Part shown: in pieces, positions 21,577-31,947 of the stretch | Layout: every line of letters begins with the position of its first letter | How positions within the stretch are numbered: position 1 is the stretch's first letter | Assembly (NCBI GenBank): GCA_020746835.1 | Contig: JAGPNK010000004.1 | Location: 2,604,001-2,668,000, forward strand | Origin: Stachybotrys elegans | Lineage: Eukaryota; Ascomycota; Sordariomycetes; Hypocreales; Stachybotryaceae | DNA length: 64,000 bases | Direction of reading: 5' to 3' | Notes under the pieces: model-generated | What the model was told of the DNA's origin: nothing | Seen by the model: the letters and a program-made list of their open reading frames with translations, nothing else | Database searches by the model: none | Made by a program: the position numbers and the translations under genes

Positions 21577-23601
21577 TAAGAAATCTTGACACTGAAGATT
21601 CCCACTCTCAATATCCTCTTTTACCTCGCGCTTAGATAACCCAGAAACAAAGCATGTCCCAACGAACCTCCAAAACGCCCTATCCGGCCGTAGAATCACA
21701 GCAATATCACTGAAATCTAGGATGCAGATCTTATCGCCATCCTGCACTCCTGGTGGCCCACTTCCAAATAGGCCCTTCTCCGTTCTGAAGAGGCACCTAT
21801 TGCCCTTATTTAGATCTATGCACCCGCTGACAGTCGACTTCAGATAGTGAAATTTCTCTGTTACTCCCCGGTCCTGAAACTCAGGCATGGAACGGCGGGC
21901 ATCCAGCCAGAGCTGGTAATCCGCGCGGGTCGTTATCCCGTAAAAGTTTCTGAGACCGTACCGGTCGTGCGGATGGTCAAAGAGGTAGAGAAATGCTTGT
22001 GCAGCGACTGAGTTTGGCTGTACAGCGAGTTTCTGTTCGGTATCTCGCCTATACCAGATGGTAAATATGTCAAACAGTGACACCAGAGGGGGGTGCTTTG
22101 GCTTGACGTCTCCTTGAGACATCATGAGGCCTGTGTAGAGGCAGATTGTCTCAAGGGGGCTGTTTTCCGCTTCCGCCAGCACCTCAGCAACATTCTCAGG
22201 CACTTGGTCGAACCGGACAGTGTGAACTATATCATCATAAACCACCCCGTGAATATCGAGCGATCCATCAGGGTGTACCAGCGGACTCCGTGCCTTTTTC
22301 CAAGAAATTCGAGAATGCAAGTCTTCCATGGGGTAGATGTGTCCGGGTTTGAATTCGGGTGCTGAGAAGTTTGGAAGCCAAGAGTATGTCTGAAATCCAT
22401 CGTCTTGCCTTTCTGTCTTATATATACCGATACCTGCCATGGCAAGAGCAAGACCGAAGTAACGTGCAGAATCACGCTCTTGGGTTGATAGTGCCCACCT
22501 CATCCAGTCTAGGTAGACCTCCCACACAGGCTTGTTGTAGTCGACGCAAATTTTAGCCTGTGTAATACCCAACATTCCGTATACAATATCGCGAGGGTCT
22601 GTTGCTTTGGAGGCCATCGCAACACTCAGCTCCATAGCTAGATGACCTTGTTGGCGCTTATAACCCTTTCTAATCATATTTATCCTCATCATCATAGGTA
22701 CCATCATGACGGGGCGGTTGGTGGTGAGTAGGACCCATAGCCCCCTGTCCATGTATCCAGGACAGGCATGATATGAAGCGGGGTGGTGTAACTTTTTGAC
22801 AAAGAAGGCAGCTGTAATAAGGTCTTCCATTCTCATAGTTTCTTGTCCACATACTAAGATAAGGGAAGTGCTGGACCGAGCCAAGACGACTTCTTGGACA
22901 ATCCACACTCGTCTCCAATATTTTGCCTTAAGGAGATCGGCAAGAGATTGCCAGTAGTGGTTTCCAAAGAGCGCACTTCCTTCCTCGTAGGTACAGAACT
23001 GACGATTCTCCATGAGGTAGCTCAAACCAGGCTGAAGTGTACCGGATTCACACTCGGCAGCTGAACCATATGCTCTGGAGATTCCGCGGACAAAGGGGAA
23101 GCAGAGGGTTATATCTTGGTCAGAAAATGGGGGCCCTGAAATCCACCCTATGACGTTGGCCGCGTTGGTATAGATATGTGACATTCTTGGGGCTTGTTTG
23201 TTCCGTTCGCTCATATCGTTTTGGTTGATGCAAATCGCGTCAACCCAGAGTGGCAGATCTTCGAAAATGTCCTCCGACATTGCCTCTGGGTTCTGTCCAC
23301 GCGCCAATTCCGCAGCCAGTCGTGTCTCAACAGGCTGCAAGCTGGCTCTTCTTCGTAGTTCCCTTAGGGCGTTGGCTAGGTTGGTGGTCACTGCCATGAG
23401 TGTTCCGTTCACCATGATCTCCTCCGTTACGGAGGGGTCGCCCCAGACGTAGGAAAGAGCCGCATATTTGAGACTGATACTCGGCAACAGAGTCTTATAC
23501 ATCAGACATGAGACTCGGTCATCATTGCAATCCTGAGCTGGAAGGATTTTGAGCAGTCTGACCTCATCCGTAGCCTCGATTAAAGGCTCGTATAAAGACA
23601 T
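21568..23601 (-). CDS. HET-domain protein (heterokaryon incompatibility)
   Basis: Single exon, 677 residues. The HET domain occupies about residues 46-200: YAALSYVWGD (46-55), LPLWVDAICINQND (about 116-129), HIYTNAANVIGWISG. HET domains are TIR-like effectors of programmed cell death after fungal non-self recognition. The rest contains the usual long HET C-terminal region (DPRDIVYGMLGI, VDYNKPVWEVYLDW, YSWLPNFS), ending with a conserved-looking GDKICILDFSDIAVILRP segment near 625. The frame is intact with no internal stops, so it is likely functional. It ends next to the decayed Zn2Cys6 gene, and the AAA+, STAND-like and GRDP-like genes lie within 10 kb. Confidence 0.9.
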   Translation of the reverse strand: MSLYEPLIEATDEVRLLKILPAQDCNDDRVSCLMYKTLLPSISLKYAALSYVWGDPSVTEEIMVNGTLMAVTTNLANALRELRRRASLQPVETRLAAELARGQNPEAMSEDIFEDLPLWVDAICINQNDMSERNKQAPRMSHIYTNAANVIGWISGPPFSDQDITLCFPFVRGISRAYGSAAECESGTLQPGLSYLMENRQFCTYEEGSALFGNHYWQSLADLLKAKYWRRVWIVQEVVLARSSTSLILVCGQETMRMEDLITAAFFVKKLHHPASYHACPGYMDRGLWVLLTTNRPVMMVPMMMRINMIRKGYKRQQGHLAMELSVAMASKATDPRDIVYGMLGITQAKICVDYNKPVWEVYLDWMRWALSTQERDSARYFGLALAMAGIGIYKTERQDDGFQTYSWLPNFSAPEFKPGHIYPMEDLHSRISWKKARSPLVHPDGSLDIHGVVYDDIVHTVRFDQVPENVAEVLAEAENSPLETICLYTGLMMSQGDVKPKHPPLVSLFDIFTIWYRRDTEQKLAVQPNSVAAQAFLYLFDHPHDRYGLRNFYGITTRADYQLWLDARRSMPEFQDRGVTEKFHYLKSTVSGCIDLNKGNRCLFRTEKGLFGSGPPGVQDGDKICILDFSDIAVILRPDRAFWRFVGTCFVSGLSKREVKEDIESGNLQCQDFLIK

Positions 23602-23792
23602 ATCGAATTCTGGAAGGCTCTGCTTTTCAACGAGTGGAATAGGGCACCAGTTTAATTGACAAGAGGAGTAACATGAATTAGAAGTTGTTAGAGAAAAAAT
23701 AAATAAATCTCTATCTGACCTTCGGAAGAGCTATTAACAGAGGGAGGAAAAGAGACTGCTGGTGTAAGGCTGACTGATAGTGTAAAAACTGC

Positions 23793-24067
23793 CTTGCCAC
23801 CGAGGCGTTGCATAGCCCCTCTTGGGCTGCTCAATAATATAGGTGCAGCTGCTTTGTGTTTTGATATAATTGGAGGAACCGGCCTAAGTGTAAGATTATG
23901 TTAGGCTTTGACAAGGGACGTGACCACTGAGGTGTTGCGTAGCCCCGCTCGGGCTTCTTCACTTCTTCATAACAGATGTGGCTGCTTTATGTGTTAATAT
24001 AATTGGAAGAAGAACAGCTGCCCAGTCTAAATGTAACGTCATGTTAGGCTTGAACAAAGAGCATGAC
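23793..24067 (+). repeat. Two imperfect direct repeats of about 135 bp
   Basis: Units at about 23793-23922 and 23925-24067 share, in order, gaggtgttgcgtagcccc-like text, a GGGCT(T/G)CT motif, GGCTGCTTTATGTGTTAATA-like text with ATAATTGGA, and a TGTTAGGCTT segment followed by a GTGACC/ATGACC end. They are diverged from each other, hence old. They are not coding in any consistent frame. Confidence 0.6.
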
Positions 24068-24105
24068 CATGAATGTGCAATTTTTGAGTCTCTCTCCCCA
24101 TACCC

Positions 24106-24165
24106 GCGATGGCCGAGGCGGCTTGATGAGCCTTGCGAGAGTGGTGACGATGCCAGATGGGGAAT
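24106..24165 (+). repeat. Fragment of the dispersed repeat (upstream segment only)
   Basis: Matches about 18512-18571 (GGCCGAGGCGG, GATGAGCCTTGCGAGAGTGG, GACGATGCCAGATGGG) with few substitutions, then diverges exactly where the MWDF segment would begin. Confidence 0.65.
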
Positions 24166-24312
24166 ACTAGCTAGGTTTCATGCGATCTTTGACAGAGAGA
24201 ACTGCAGTTTCATTACCCCCTCCCCCCCGGTGACGCATATACGTTGGTAGATATCAGTCACAGTCTCAAAATATCTTCGATACATAACATTCCGTGAAAG
24301 GACAGAAAAGTA

Positions 24313-27259
24313 TCAAGAACCTCCTCCTCCACCCCCGCAACCTCCACCACCACCACCAAAACCACATCCTCCTCCCCCTCCTCCACTTCCTCCGCATCCT
24401 CCTCCGCCTCCTCCACTTCCGCCGCATCCTCCTCCATCCCCTCCTCCATCCCCTCCCCCTCCGTCTGCCCCTGACCCCTTACTGCCGCCGCCGTTACCAA
24501 GACCATAGCCCCCGTGTCTATCTGGTCGCCTTGTTGGCACCGCCTTGCGTGCAGCCTTGGCATCACGTAGTCGTTCATATTTCTCTATACGCGTTGCAAG
24601 GGGCAGAGACGTCCAGTCGGCAGCATAATACTGGTGAAATGCACCTCGCTCAAAGTGGTGACTGAACGGCTGAGCGCGGTGTATACCTCCCAGCTTCAGC
24701 CTGTCTATTCTTTCGTCGGGTTGCTTGCTCATCCAATTGCTTGCATGCCTCATAGATGGGGAGCGTGCCATAGCCGAGGCCACGAGCAACAAGGACTCTT
24801 GCGCGAGTAAGATCGTCAAGCGGTTTCGAAACCAGTCCATATCCGACATGAATCCCCCTACTGGTTTCCCATCACTGAGCGTCTCGGCCGGGCTGCTACC
24901 AGCCACTTTTGGGTTCCGAGGATAGAATTGGCGACCCCTGGAGAGATGAAGCGAGGATATGGACCAAGAGTCAAACGGAAATGCCCACACGTGTTTAGAA
25001 ATGTTGCATTCTGAGCATTTAGTATGGTTCCGACAGTATGCCTCGGTGCAATCCCAGGGAAACACATCTTGATACGGATAAATAGGGCCTTCGAAGTTGC
25101 CCCAGTCATACCAGTACTCGTGAAGGGTATCAATTATGTCAGACTCATCGTGCCTACCATGGCGGAATTTGAGCAAATACTCCTCCACAAGACCGTTTGG
25201 CACGTCATGGGTAAATTGTGTCCTCTCTTGGGAGTAGGCGTTGGGGCGGCAGACAAAGCTCATGAGATATAGGGGGCTCGTGGAAGAATCCTTGTCAACG
25301 GGCGCGAAAAGGTCGCCGAAAGTATCGTGCTGTAGAATGTTATCGCAGAAGGTTTGGCAGTTGTTTGAGAAAAAGTTCCACCGTAAATCAACCTCTGGAT
25401 CGAGTAGCCGGGAGGTGATGCTGTCAATGTAGCGTTCAACGTGCCACGATAAGAGCGCCTGTATTTGACGCAGAATCCGGTCGGTGGCTTGCTCCAACAA
25501 GACAGCTTTGTCGGCCATGTTGATACCCTCGGCTGGCAGGTTTTGAGACTCCATTACTAGCATGTCGATGATCTTGCGCTCCTTTTCACCATCCATAAAA
25601 CCACAGAATGCTCCCCCAACGACTTGTTTCAAAAAGGTTTTGTACCGCTTGGGAGACCGGGGCCGAAGCTGTGAGTACACTGTCCGATCAGTGCCAGTCA
25701 AAAGCAGGCTGAACTCCAAGTCATCTGCGGCATCGCCGATAATTTGTATCTTCGGAGGGTCACGGCTGGTGATTAAAACCCCTCCTCCAGTGCTATGGGC
25801 ATCTGCGTCAGTGATGGGAAAGCTGGGACCAGGCAGAGTTGACCACGTACTGTGCTACACCATTCTCAATGACAATAGGCCCGAACCGCAGACTCATATG
25901 AACGTTTCCATATGGACACTTGTCGGTTGCGGATCGCAAATAGAACGGTACACTCTCTGGCTCGAACTTTGCGCCCCATGACACACCAAACTCGGACGTC
26001 GTATTCTGGCCGTTCGGGTTATGAAGCTGCAGCAAAGCTCGTGGGATGTCACGACTCCATGGGACCCCTGAGCCCATGAGTTCCCGAAACTTCTGCAGTT
26101 TCTTTCGTAGCTGCTTCTGCTCCTGTTTTTTGATGCTGTCCAACGTTGATGGCTGGAGCTTATCTCGGGTTTCTCTGTACTTCGCCTCGGCAATTGTACC
26201 GTTGAGGGTTTTTAAATGACAGAAAGGGTAATGCTTTAGAAGAAGCTTGTCTTCGTCAATTGGCCAAAGGGACAAGGCATCTCCGTTGGAATCTTTCAGG
26301 GGCAGTCTTCGACAACCACAAAACCTGCGACTCATTTCAGGGGTCATTTCCTGGGGTAGGCAACACGTTTTGTGCACCTTGGTGAACTTGGGGCTTCCGT
26401 AGTGTGACCTGCGGTAGCAGGTTTCGCATAACGTGACCTCGAGGTCTATAATATGCCGGAATGCAGATCCTCTGATGGCCTGGCGGCACGTCGAGCAAAG
26501 CCTCGGAGCAAAGTGAGGGCGTATATTTTTGCCTGTATTTTTACCGACGGATAAGCTCAGCTGCGGTGGTGCAGGTCGTTTCCAAATGCCCGCGGTGGGA
26601 TTCGGCTCCCGGAATTCGATCAGTTTGTCGATATCGAGGAATTGCGCTGACTGAAGCAGTAACCGAGCCCTTCTTCTCACTACATCGAGTGGCTGTTCAT
26701 TGCGCAGGAGAATTCTGACCTCTTGCTTCAGTGCGGTACTGCGTAGTTCATCGTAGTGGTCCTCTGCCCTTTTCTTCAGCGTTGAGGTATACTCGACTCT
26801 GATCCCCGGTGTTGATTGCACGGCAACGCTATGTGAGAGGGGGCGTAGTTGGGAATAACTTGTTGCTTTAAGAACATAAAGAAGATCATTGTGATTAAAG
26901 TCCAGATACTGTAAGATATTATCGTCCGGGGCGTTTCTTGTAGTGTATCCGCGGGAATACCGACTAACTTGGTCAATGAATGTATCGTATCCATGAATCA
27001 GATTGTTCTTTTCATCTTCCACGGGCGAAGCGAACCGAGGCCGTTGCCATGCCTGAAGGTTGAGGATGATCTCTGAAAGCTCCCGTCTGACACCTCGCCA
27101 GTACAAGTCTATCATCTGACTGCGCAAATGCTCAGCGGCTGGACCAATTGGTGTTTTCTCTACTCGCACGCCCTCTGTGATGTGTCCAGAAGCCGAGTCG
27201 ACGATTCCAGTGGAGCTCGTTGCTCTATCGAGCCACTTCGACGATAGCAATGACTCCAT
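24313..27259 (-). CDS. Large protein with Cys-rich zinc-like motif, NC-type motif and Gly/Cys-rich tail
   Basis: Exon 1 25851-27259 and exon 2 24313-25792 join in phase over a 58-nt intron (GTACGT...CCATAG), 962 residues. Residues about 255-305 hold a zinc-ligand-like series (CSTCRQAI, CETCYRRSH, HKTCCL). In the second half, NFFSNNCQTFCDNIL resembles the NC-box of LRAT/NlpC-type papain-like proteins, followed by more Cys motifs (CRNHTKCSECN). The last about 65 residues are nearly pure glycine with regularly spaced cysteines (GGCGG repeats), encoded by a G-rich coding strand. No characterised family is recognised for the whole chain. It diverges from the GRDP-like gene across 245 bp, and fungal GRDP-like proteins are often themselves associated with Gly/Cys-rich tails (recollection, not checked), so a joint role is inferred. 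Confidence 0.75.
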
Positions 27260-27504
27260 TGTGCCACCAGCGACGTTCCAGAAGCATAGAATGATGCGGG
27301 GGGGATGAATATCATTGCCTCTTCTTCTTTCACTCGCTTATGTCTGTCACAGAGTGGAGGGTTGGAGGCTGCTGCCTAAAACCCCGCATCGAAATGATTG
27401 GACAGCCAAGATCAGCTCTCATCCTTTCACATCAACCCATTCACACAGGAGGCTCATCGTCCATTGTGTAACCATCGGGTTTTACATACTGCAATACTTG
27501 TAGA
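27260..27504. promoter_or_regulatory. Bidirectional promoter between the Gly/Cys-tail gene and the GRDP-like gene
   Basis: A 245-bp spacer separates two divergent start codons (27259 minus, 27505 plus). No specific binding site is identified; co-regulation is inferred from the short shared spacer alone. Confidence 0.4.
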
Positions 27505-28839
27505 ATGCCATTCGACTACTACCGAGACCCCGTACACGAGCTGGCTCGCTCTGTATATCGGCAGCTGGAGCAAATCACGAAACCGCCAACACACAATGAT
27601 GCCGCCAGTCAGCGCCCCCCCATTCTTGACAAACATTTTCCCACAATTCCCTCTCCAGAGATATTCCAATTTGATGTATCCAAAGACCAAAAACCAGCGA
27701 CGGGTACACAAAACTGTTTGCCATCGGTTGCCGAAGTCGCTGTTCATCTAGAGCTTTTGGAGGCGATCTTCTCGATACGAACACTTGTCCTTGGTGTCAA
27801 GAAAATTAGCAAAGCACACGGGTTTCCGCATATACAGCAGAGCCGCGGCCCAGAGGAATGTCTGCAGGAGTGGGCGGGATACGTTGATTTCGCAGTGATC
27901 CGCTTCCTCGCCTGGAGAGATAATCTCCCCCTGCTGGAGAAGGATGGCCAGTTGTTTCTTCAGGAATTACCACCATTTGATGTTCTGATGGTCTGGCATA
28001 CTTTTCTCCTGAATACTAGTCTTTTCCGGGACCATTGCGGAAATGAGCCTCTCTTCCATATCAAGCTGCCTTGGCGGGACATCCACAAGTCGTTGGGAAA
28101 TATGTGTTGGCAAAACTCGCAGGACGAGCTTAGTGAGGCGATTTTTGAGACAGCAACAGGTGTTCCAGCTCAACTGTTTCAGCAATTCGTTGCTCGGGCA
28201 ATCACGGTCGGAGCTGAGTCGCCGTCGAGCGAAACGAGCTCATTTCTGACACCCACTGGCATGAGTGCTCCGAAGTCCTACGAGAAGCTCTTCGAGAGAC
28301 ACGCTACCAGAGAGGATGATTTGGCATCTTTGCTTCGCGATGCTATCCATCGGCAGTATGACTTCGTCGAGAAGATGCATGATAAACTCTGGATCCGAAG
28401 TCCAGCTCTGTCCGGGACTATTCGCCGGGCAAAAGACCGCTACGAGAAGTTTCTCACCCTCAGTCGACTACATCCGAAAGTCATGCTTGTGCCAATGCTC
28501 GACATTGATCTCGTGTGGCATACCCACCAGTGTTCAGCCATCCACTACATACAGGACGTGACAGCTTTGACGGGGCAATTTTTGGGCCATGATGACAAGT
28601 TGTCAGCGGAAGCTCTTAGCAATGGGCTTGCTGAGACGACCAGGCTATTTCAGATCCACTTCGCCGAGGAGTATGGCCATTGTGGGTGCTGGGACTGTGA
28701 GTCTGTAATGGAACATGTCGAACAAGCCATGAGGAATGGAACGGGTGGGATGGATTTTGATGCTATTGCACAGACAGCCGAGGCAGAGCTGGTCTTGTTT
28801 AGGGAAGCGGAAGTGGCAGCAAGCATGCGAGACAAATGA
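27505..28839 (+). CDS. GRDP-like (DUF1399) protein
   Basis: Single exon, 444 residues. The glycine-rich-domain-protein-like family (PF07173/DUF1399) is recognised by paired WH motifs: PPFDVLMVWHTFLLN near residue 155, and LVPMLDIDLVWHTHQ near 335, followed by LGHDDKLSAEAL and the Cys-rich end CGCWDCE. Plant GRDPs act in stress and auxin-related growth; fungal roles are undefined. The plant proteins carry a Gly-rich C-terminus; this one does not, while the divergent neighbour does. The frame is intact and the protein appears complete and cytosolic (no signal peptide or membrane segment). Confidence 0.8.
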   Translation: MPFDYYRDPVHELARSVYRQLEQITKPPTHNDAASQRPPILDKHFPTIPSPEIFQFDVSKDQKPATGTQNCLPSVAEVAVHLELLEAIFSIRTLVLGVKKISKAHGFPHIQQSRGPEECLQEWAGYVDFAVIRFLAWRDNLPLLEKDGQLFLQELPPFDVLMVWHTFLLNTSLFRDHCGNEPLFHIKLPWRDIHKSLGNMCWQNSQDELSEAIFETATGVPAQLFQQFVARAITVGAESPSSETSSFLTPTGMSAPKSYEKLFERHATREDDLASLLRDAIHRQYDFVEKMHDKLWIRSPALSGTIRRAKDRYEKFLTLSRLHPKVMLVPMLDIDLVWHTHQCSAIHYIQDVTALTGQFLGHDDKLSAEALSNGLAETTRLFQIHFAEEYGHCGCWDCESVMEHVEQAMRNGTGGMDFDAIAQTAEAELVLFREAEVAASMRDK

Positions 28840-29298
28840 GCCTGACTGCATCGTCATCTCACATAGAGTGGAAATTTGTCAAAGAGTTGGCGGGACGTCA
28901 AGTTGAGCAACCCTACCGAATATTATTCGAAACTCTTACATGGACCTCTTCCTCGTTGTCGAACAAACTGTATTCGCTTATCGACATCACTGACTCCATA
29001 CCCCGGAATCCACTTCTAGCCCTGATTCATCTTTATCGTTCAGCTGAGATGGCATTCCCGAGAACCTCGGCCCCACGCAGTTATGGACCCAAGGAAATGA
29101 CACCAAATGACACCAGATGACTCTAAATGACTTCATCCAAGTCATAGCGCCTCCATTAGCGTCGTTAGTCTTCGACTGAGGGCCCCTGAGATGTTCATTT
29201 CTTGTCTCCATGAAAACTTTTCCTGCTGTTCTTCAGTCTATACGAGCTCACTCAACCCCCACGCTTCTCTTGGTTACCTAGTTACCTGTTCCTGCAAC
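28840..29298. other. Intergenic, no gene seen
   Basis: 459 bp between the GRDP-like gene and FMP52. It includes a short near-repeat of 'atgacaccaaatgacacc' type around 29096-29130 just upstream of FMP52. Confidence 0.5.
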
Positions 29299-30012
29299 AT
29301 GGCCAGCCCCTATCCCGCTGCTGTGATTGGCTCTACGGGCCTCGTCGGCTCTAACATCCTCTCTCAGCTTCTCGCTGCCAGGTCTAATTCGGCCAGCAAT
29401 CCTGTCTACACTATTACACGTCGGACGCCTTCTGCTTCTTCTTCCTGCCTCAGCGCCACTGTCGAGACCGATACTAGTAAATGGGCCGACATCCTCTCCC
29501 GGCTGAATCCCGCACCCTCCGTCGTCTTCTCTGGCCTGGGAACAACCCGGGCCGCCGGCGGAGGTATACAGAACCAGTGGAAGATTGACCATGATCTCAA
29601 TGTCGAACTCGTGAAAGCTTCCCGTGCTGCCGGTGCCGACACATTTGTGTTTATCTCGAGCGCAGGCACACGCAACTTCCCCTTCAGCAGGCTGCCTTAC
29701 AGCCAGATGAAGAATGGCGTCGAGGATGCAATCAAGGACCAAGGCTTCAAGCAGGCCATAATAGTGCGACCCGGCATGATTCTTGGCCAGCGAGAGGAGG
29801 CTAGGATGGCCGAGGGGCTCGTCCAGAGCATGGTACGAGGGCTTGGCAACCTGAGCACTGCAGCCCAAGACGCCTGGGGTCAGGAGGCTGAAGTAATTGC
29901 AAGGGCGGCAGTCAAGGCAGTCGAGCTGGCTAGGCAAGGCAAGGCTCCAAGCAACTTTTGGGTGATTGAGGGTCCTGAGATTATTCAACTGGGAAGAGAG
30001 ACAAAAGAGTAA
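29299..30012 (+). CDS. FMP52: FMP52-like mitochondrial outer-membrane NAD(P)-binding protein
   Basis: Single exon, 237 residues, starting MASPYPAAVIGSTGLVGSNI; the open frame extends upstream to 29191, but this Met places the nucleotide-binding loop at residues 8-16 as in the family. The fold is an atypical short-chain dehydrogenase: GSTGLVGSNIL, FSGLGTTRAAGG, FVFISSAGTR and the YSQMK catalytic-type motif, then RPGMILGQREEAR. Yeast Fmp52 is found in highly purified mitochondria (outer membrane); its reaction is not established. It is a conserved housekeeping gene sitting inside an otherwise accessory stretch. Confidence 0.88.
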   Translation: MASPYPAAVIGSTGLVGSNILSQLLAARSNSASNPVYTITRRTPSASSSCLSATVETDTSKWADILSRLNPAPSVVFSGLGTTRAAGGGIQNQWKIDHDLNVELVKASRAAGADTFVFISSAGTRNFPFSRLPYSQMKNGVEDAIKDQGFKQAIIVRPGMILGQREEARMAEGLVQSMVRGLGNLSTAAQDAWGQEAEVIARAAVKAVELARQGKAPSNFWVIEGPEIIQLGRETKE

Positions 30013-30254
30013 GGCTCTGTGCCAGACCAAAGTGCCAATACGATTAAGTGGTTGCTTCATTGCAGGTGTAACCGACTTTTTGTATTTTTGTGTCGTACCC
30101 AGCACTACGCTGAAGGCTTACCATTCGGCACCTCTTGGAACATAGGCTTGTTCGGCCCCTTGTACTTGTATCAATAGTGCTTCCATAACGCAGCATGCGC
30201 AAGTTTATGTCCTGCCATACTACTCATAATCTTCGTAACACGAATAAAGCTCCC

Positions 30255-30860
30255 CTATGCGAGAGCAGACGCTGCAGAAACCATGGAGGTTCTAATCATC
30301 CTCTTGTAACCCTCAACTTGCGAGATTCCCACAATGACCAGCTCCTCGATTGTTTCCGCGCTCAGACCGCTTCTCCAGAGGCAAATCATTGCGTTTATTC
30401 TCTGGGCATCCACAGCCACCGACATGATGAGCTCCTGTTGGTCCCTGAGCTCCCATGAAGCGCTAGACAGGAGAGCCATGCCTGTGCCTTTCCAGCGCAG
30501 GCGACCGAGCCCACCTAGCGACTCATACTCCGGAGTTGACATTTTTACCGTGATCTCTTGCCGGCGCTGCGGAAACTCGATCACCGTTCTGGGAGAGGGC
30601 AGGGTGTGGAAGTCGATTACGGCGACTGTCTCGCCTCCATTGATGGGCGAGGTGACGGTGATTTTGTCTCCAAAGGCGATGAGGATCGATCGTCGTGTGA
30701 CATCATAGCGCGGCGTGGCCTCGCCTTCGACTGTCAAGACACGATGGTGTGCTTCCACGTCGCTGTACTTGAACTCAAAGACAGGTTGCTCTTTGCCTCG
30801 TCTGGGGTCTGGTGACGGGTCTTCACGCACAATGTGCTTCTCGAGCCAGGCTGGGGCCAT
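30255..30860 (-). CDS. Uncharacterised beta-rich protein (possibly tubby/LURP-like fold)
   Basis: Single exon, 201 residues, starting MAPAWLEKHIVRED. Alternating hydrophobic stretches (RSILIAFGDKITVTSP, ETVAVIDFHTLPSP, RTVIEFPQRR, EITVKMSTPEYESLG) suggest a beta-barrel, followed by a C-terminal helical segment (INAMICLWRSGL). The general pattern recalls the fungal DUF6593/tubby-C-like proteins, but no diagnostic motif is certain. No signal peptide. It is convergent with FMP52 (243-bp spacer). Function unknown. Confidence 0.6.
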   Translation of the reverse strand: MAPAWLEKHIVREDPSPDPRRGKEQPVFEFKYSDVEAHHRVLTVEGEATPRYDVTRRSILIAFGDKITVTSPINGGETVAVIDFHTLPSPRTVIEFPQRRQEITVKMSTPEYESLGGLGRLRWKGTGMALLSSASWELRDQQELIMSVAVDAQRINAMICLWRSGLSAETIEELVIVGISQVEGYKRMIRTSMVSAASALA

Positions 30861-31947
30861 AGTAATACAGTTTACTGCTGTGATGATGGATTGTAGTGCT
30901 GTGGCGATGTGTAATGCTGTGATGCTATGGTTGGCTCATTAAGCGGAGGAACAGAGCTCGTTGAAATAGTCGCGGCGTAGATGCTAGGCATAGGGAACCA
31001 GTACGATCTCAATGCCAAATGCAGGCATATTTTACTTCAAACTCGAATCAGCTTCCTTCGTCTAGAAACTGTGGATAAACATGACTCCTTCCTGCAGACG
31101 CGAAATGAGCCCCATCAGCCATCATTATGGACTCCCTTCGCCCTCTATTGGGCGTTGACTATCTTGGGAATAGCTCCTCGCCGTAAGGCTGCATTTAGCC
31201 CAAATTACCTTGTAAATAGGATGAAATTATGCCTCGTTGCCCATGTCCACTGGATCGCTACCGTTCAAGCAACACGTCTGGGTTGGCACGGTTGCTGGGA
31301 ATTCCACATCAGTCGTTTCCATTAGCCAATGCCTCTCCTTGGCCTCTCTGCTTCCGTATTTACGCGGCTGACTGATAAGCAGTGCCTCACTCATAATGCC
31401 ATCCCCCGGAGACCGTAAGGCTGAGACCGTTCCAGTCTCCGCTGTCGCAAATCGGCTAGAAGTCTGCTTGTGGTGCTAGCCTGAATAAGGAAAAGAAAGG
31501 ATGATGTGTTGTGGAGCAACCTGCCTTCGCGTTCCAAATATTGATCTTGGCGTACATACGGAGGACGCCGAAAGTCGAGTCGCGACATTTGGTCCCCTGA
31601 AGTGCCCAATTGGGCGGCTGGACGCGCAATGAGATAGGAACCAGGCTCCTCGGGCTGTGCCATATTTCTGTTTAGGAAGAAAAAGGAAAGAAATACTCCA
31701 GGACATCCAGTGTCCTGGCATGCAATGAATCATTGAGCGTCGATGTTAAACCAAGCTCAGCCTTGGTTGAGTGATGCGATTTCTGGCTGCGTATAACTTG
31801 TGCCCAATTAACAGGGCGACTCTTTAATTTTGTGACCAATCTAGATTCTTAAATAAACAACTGATGTGTTAGAAACAGTCTAGGGGCTTGGTTCTTGTCC
31901 GTCTTCCTTCATTGTAGCCACCACCCCGACAGCAACATCAGGAGCCA
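30861..31947. other. Gene-free stretch
   Basis: About 1.1 kb with short ORFs only; no motifs, no repeats noticed. Confidence 0.5.

Larger units (their letters stand above)
23602..24312. other. Intergenic stretch rich in diverged repeats
   Basis: 711 bp between the HET start and the 3' end of the Gly/Cys-tail gene. It contains two imperfect direct repeats and a fragment of the dispersed repeat (see separate entries). No intact gene seen. Confidence 0.5.

Noticed and set aside
24315..24480. C-rich (CCT/CCA) tract as a microsatellite or regulatory tract
   Set aside because: It is the coding complement of the Gly/Cys-rich tail and stays in frame.
29278..30105. 275-codon antisense ORF over FMP52
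   Set aside because: FMP52 is a clear conserved family on the plus strand; the antisense product is not protein-like.
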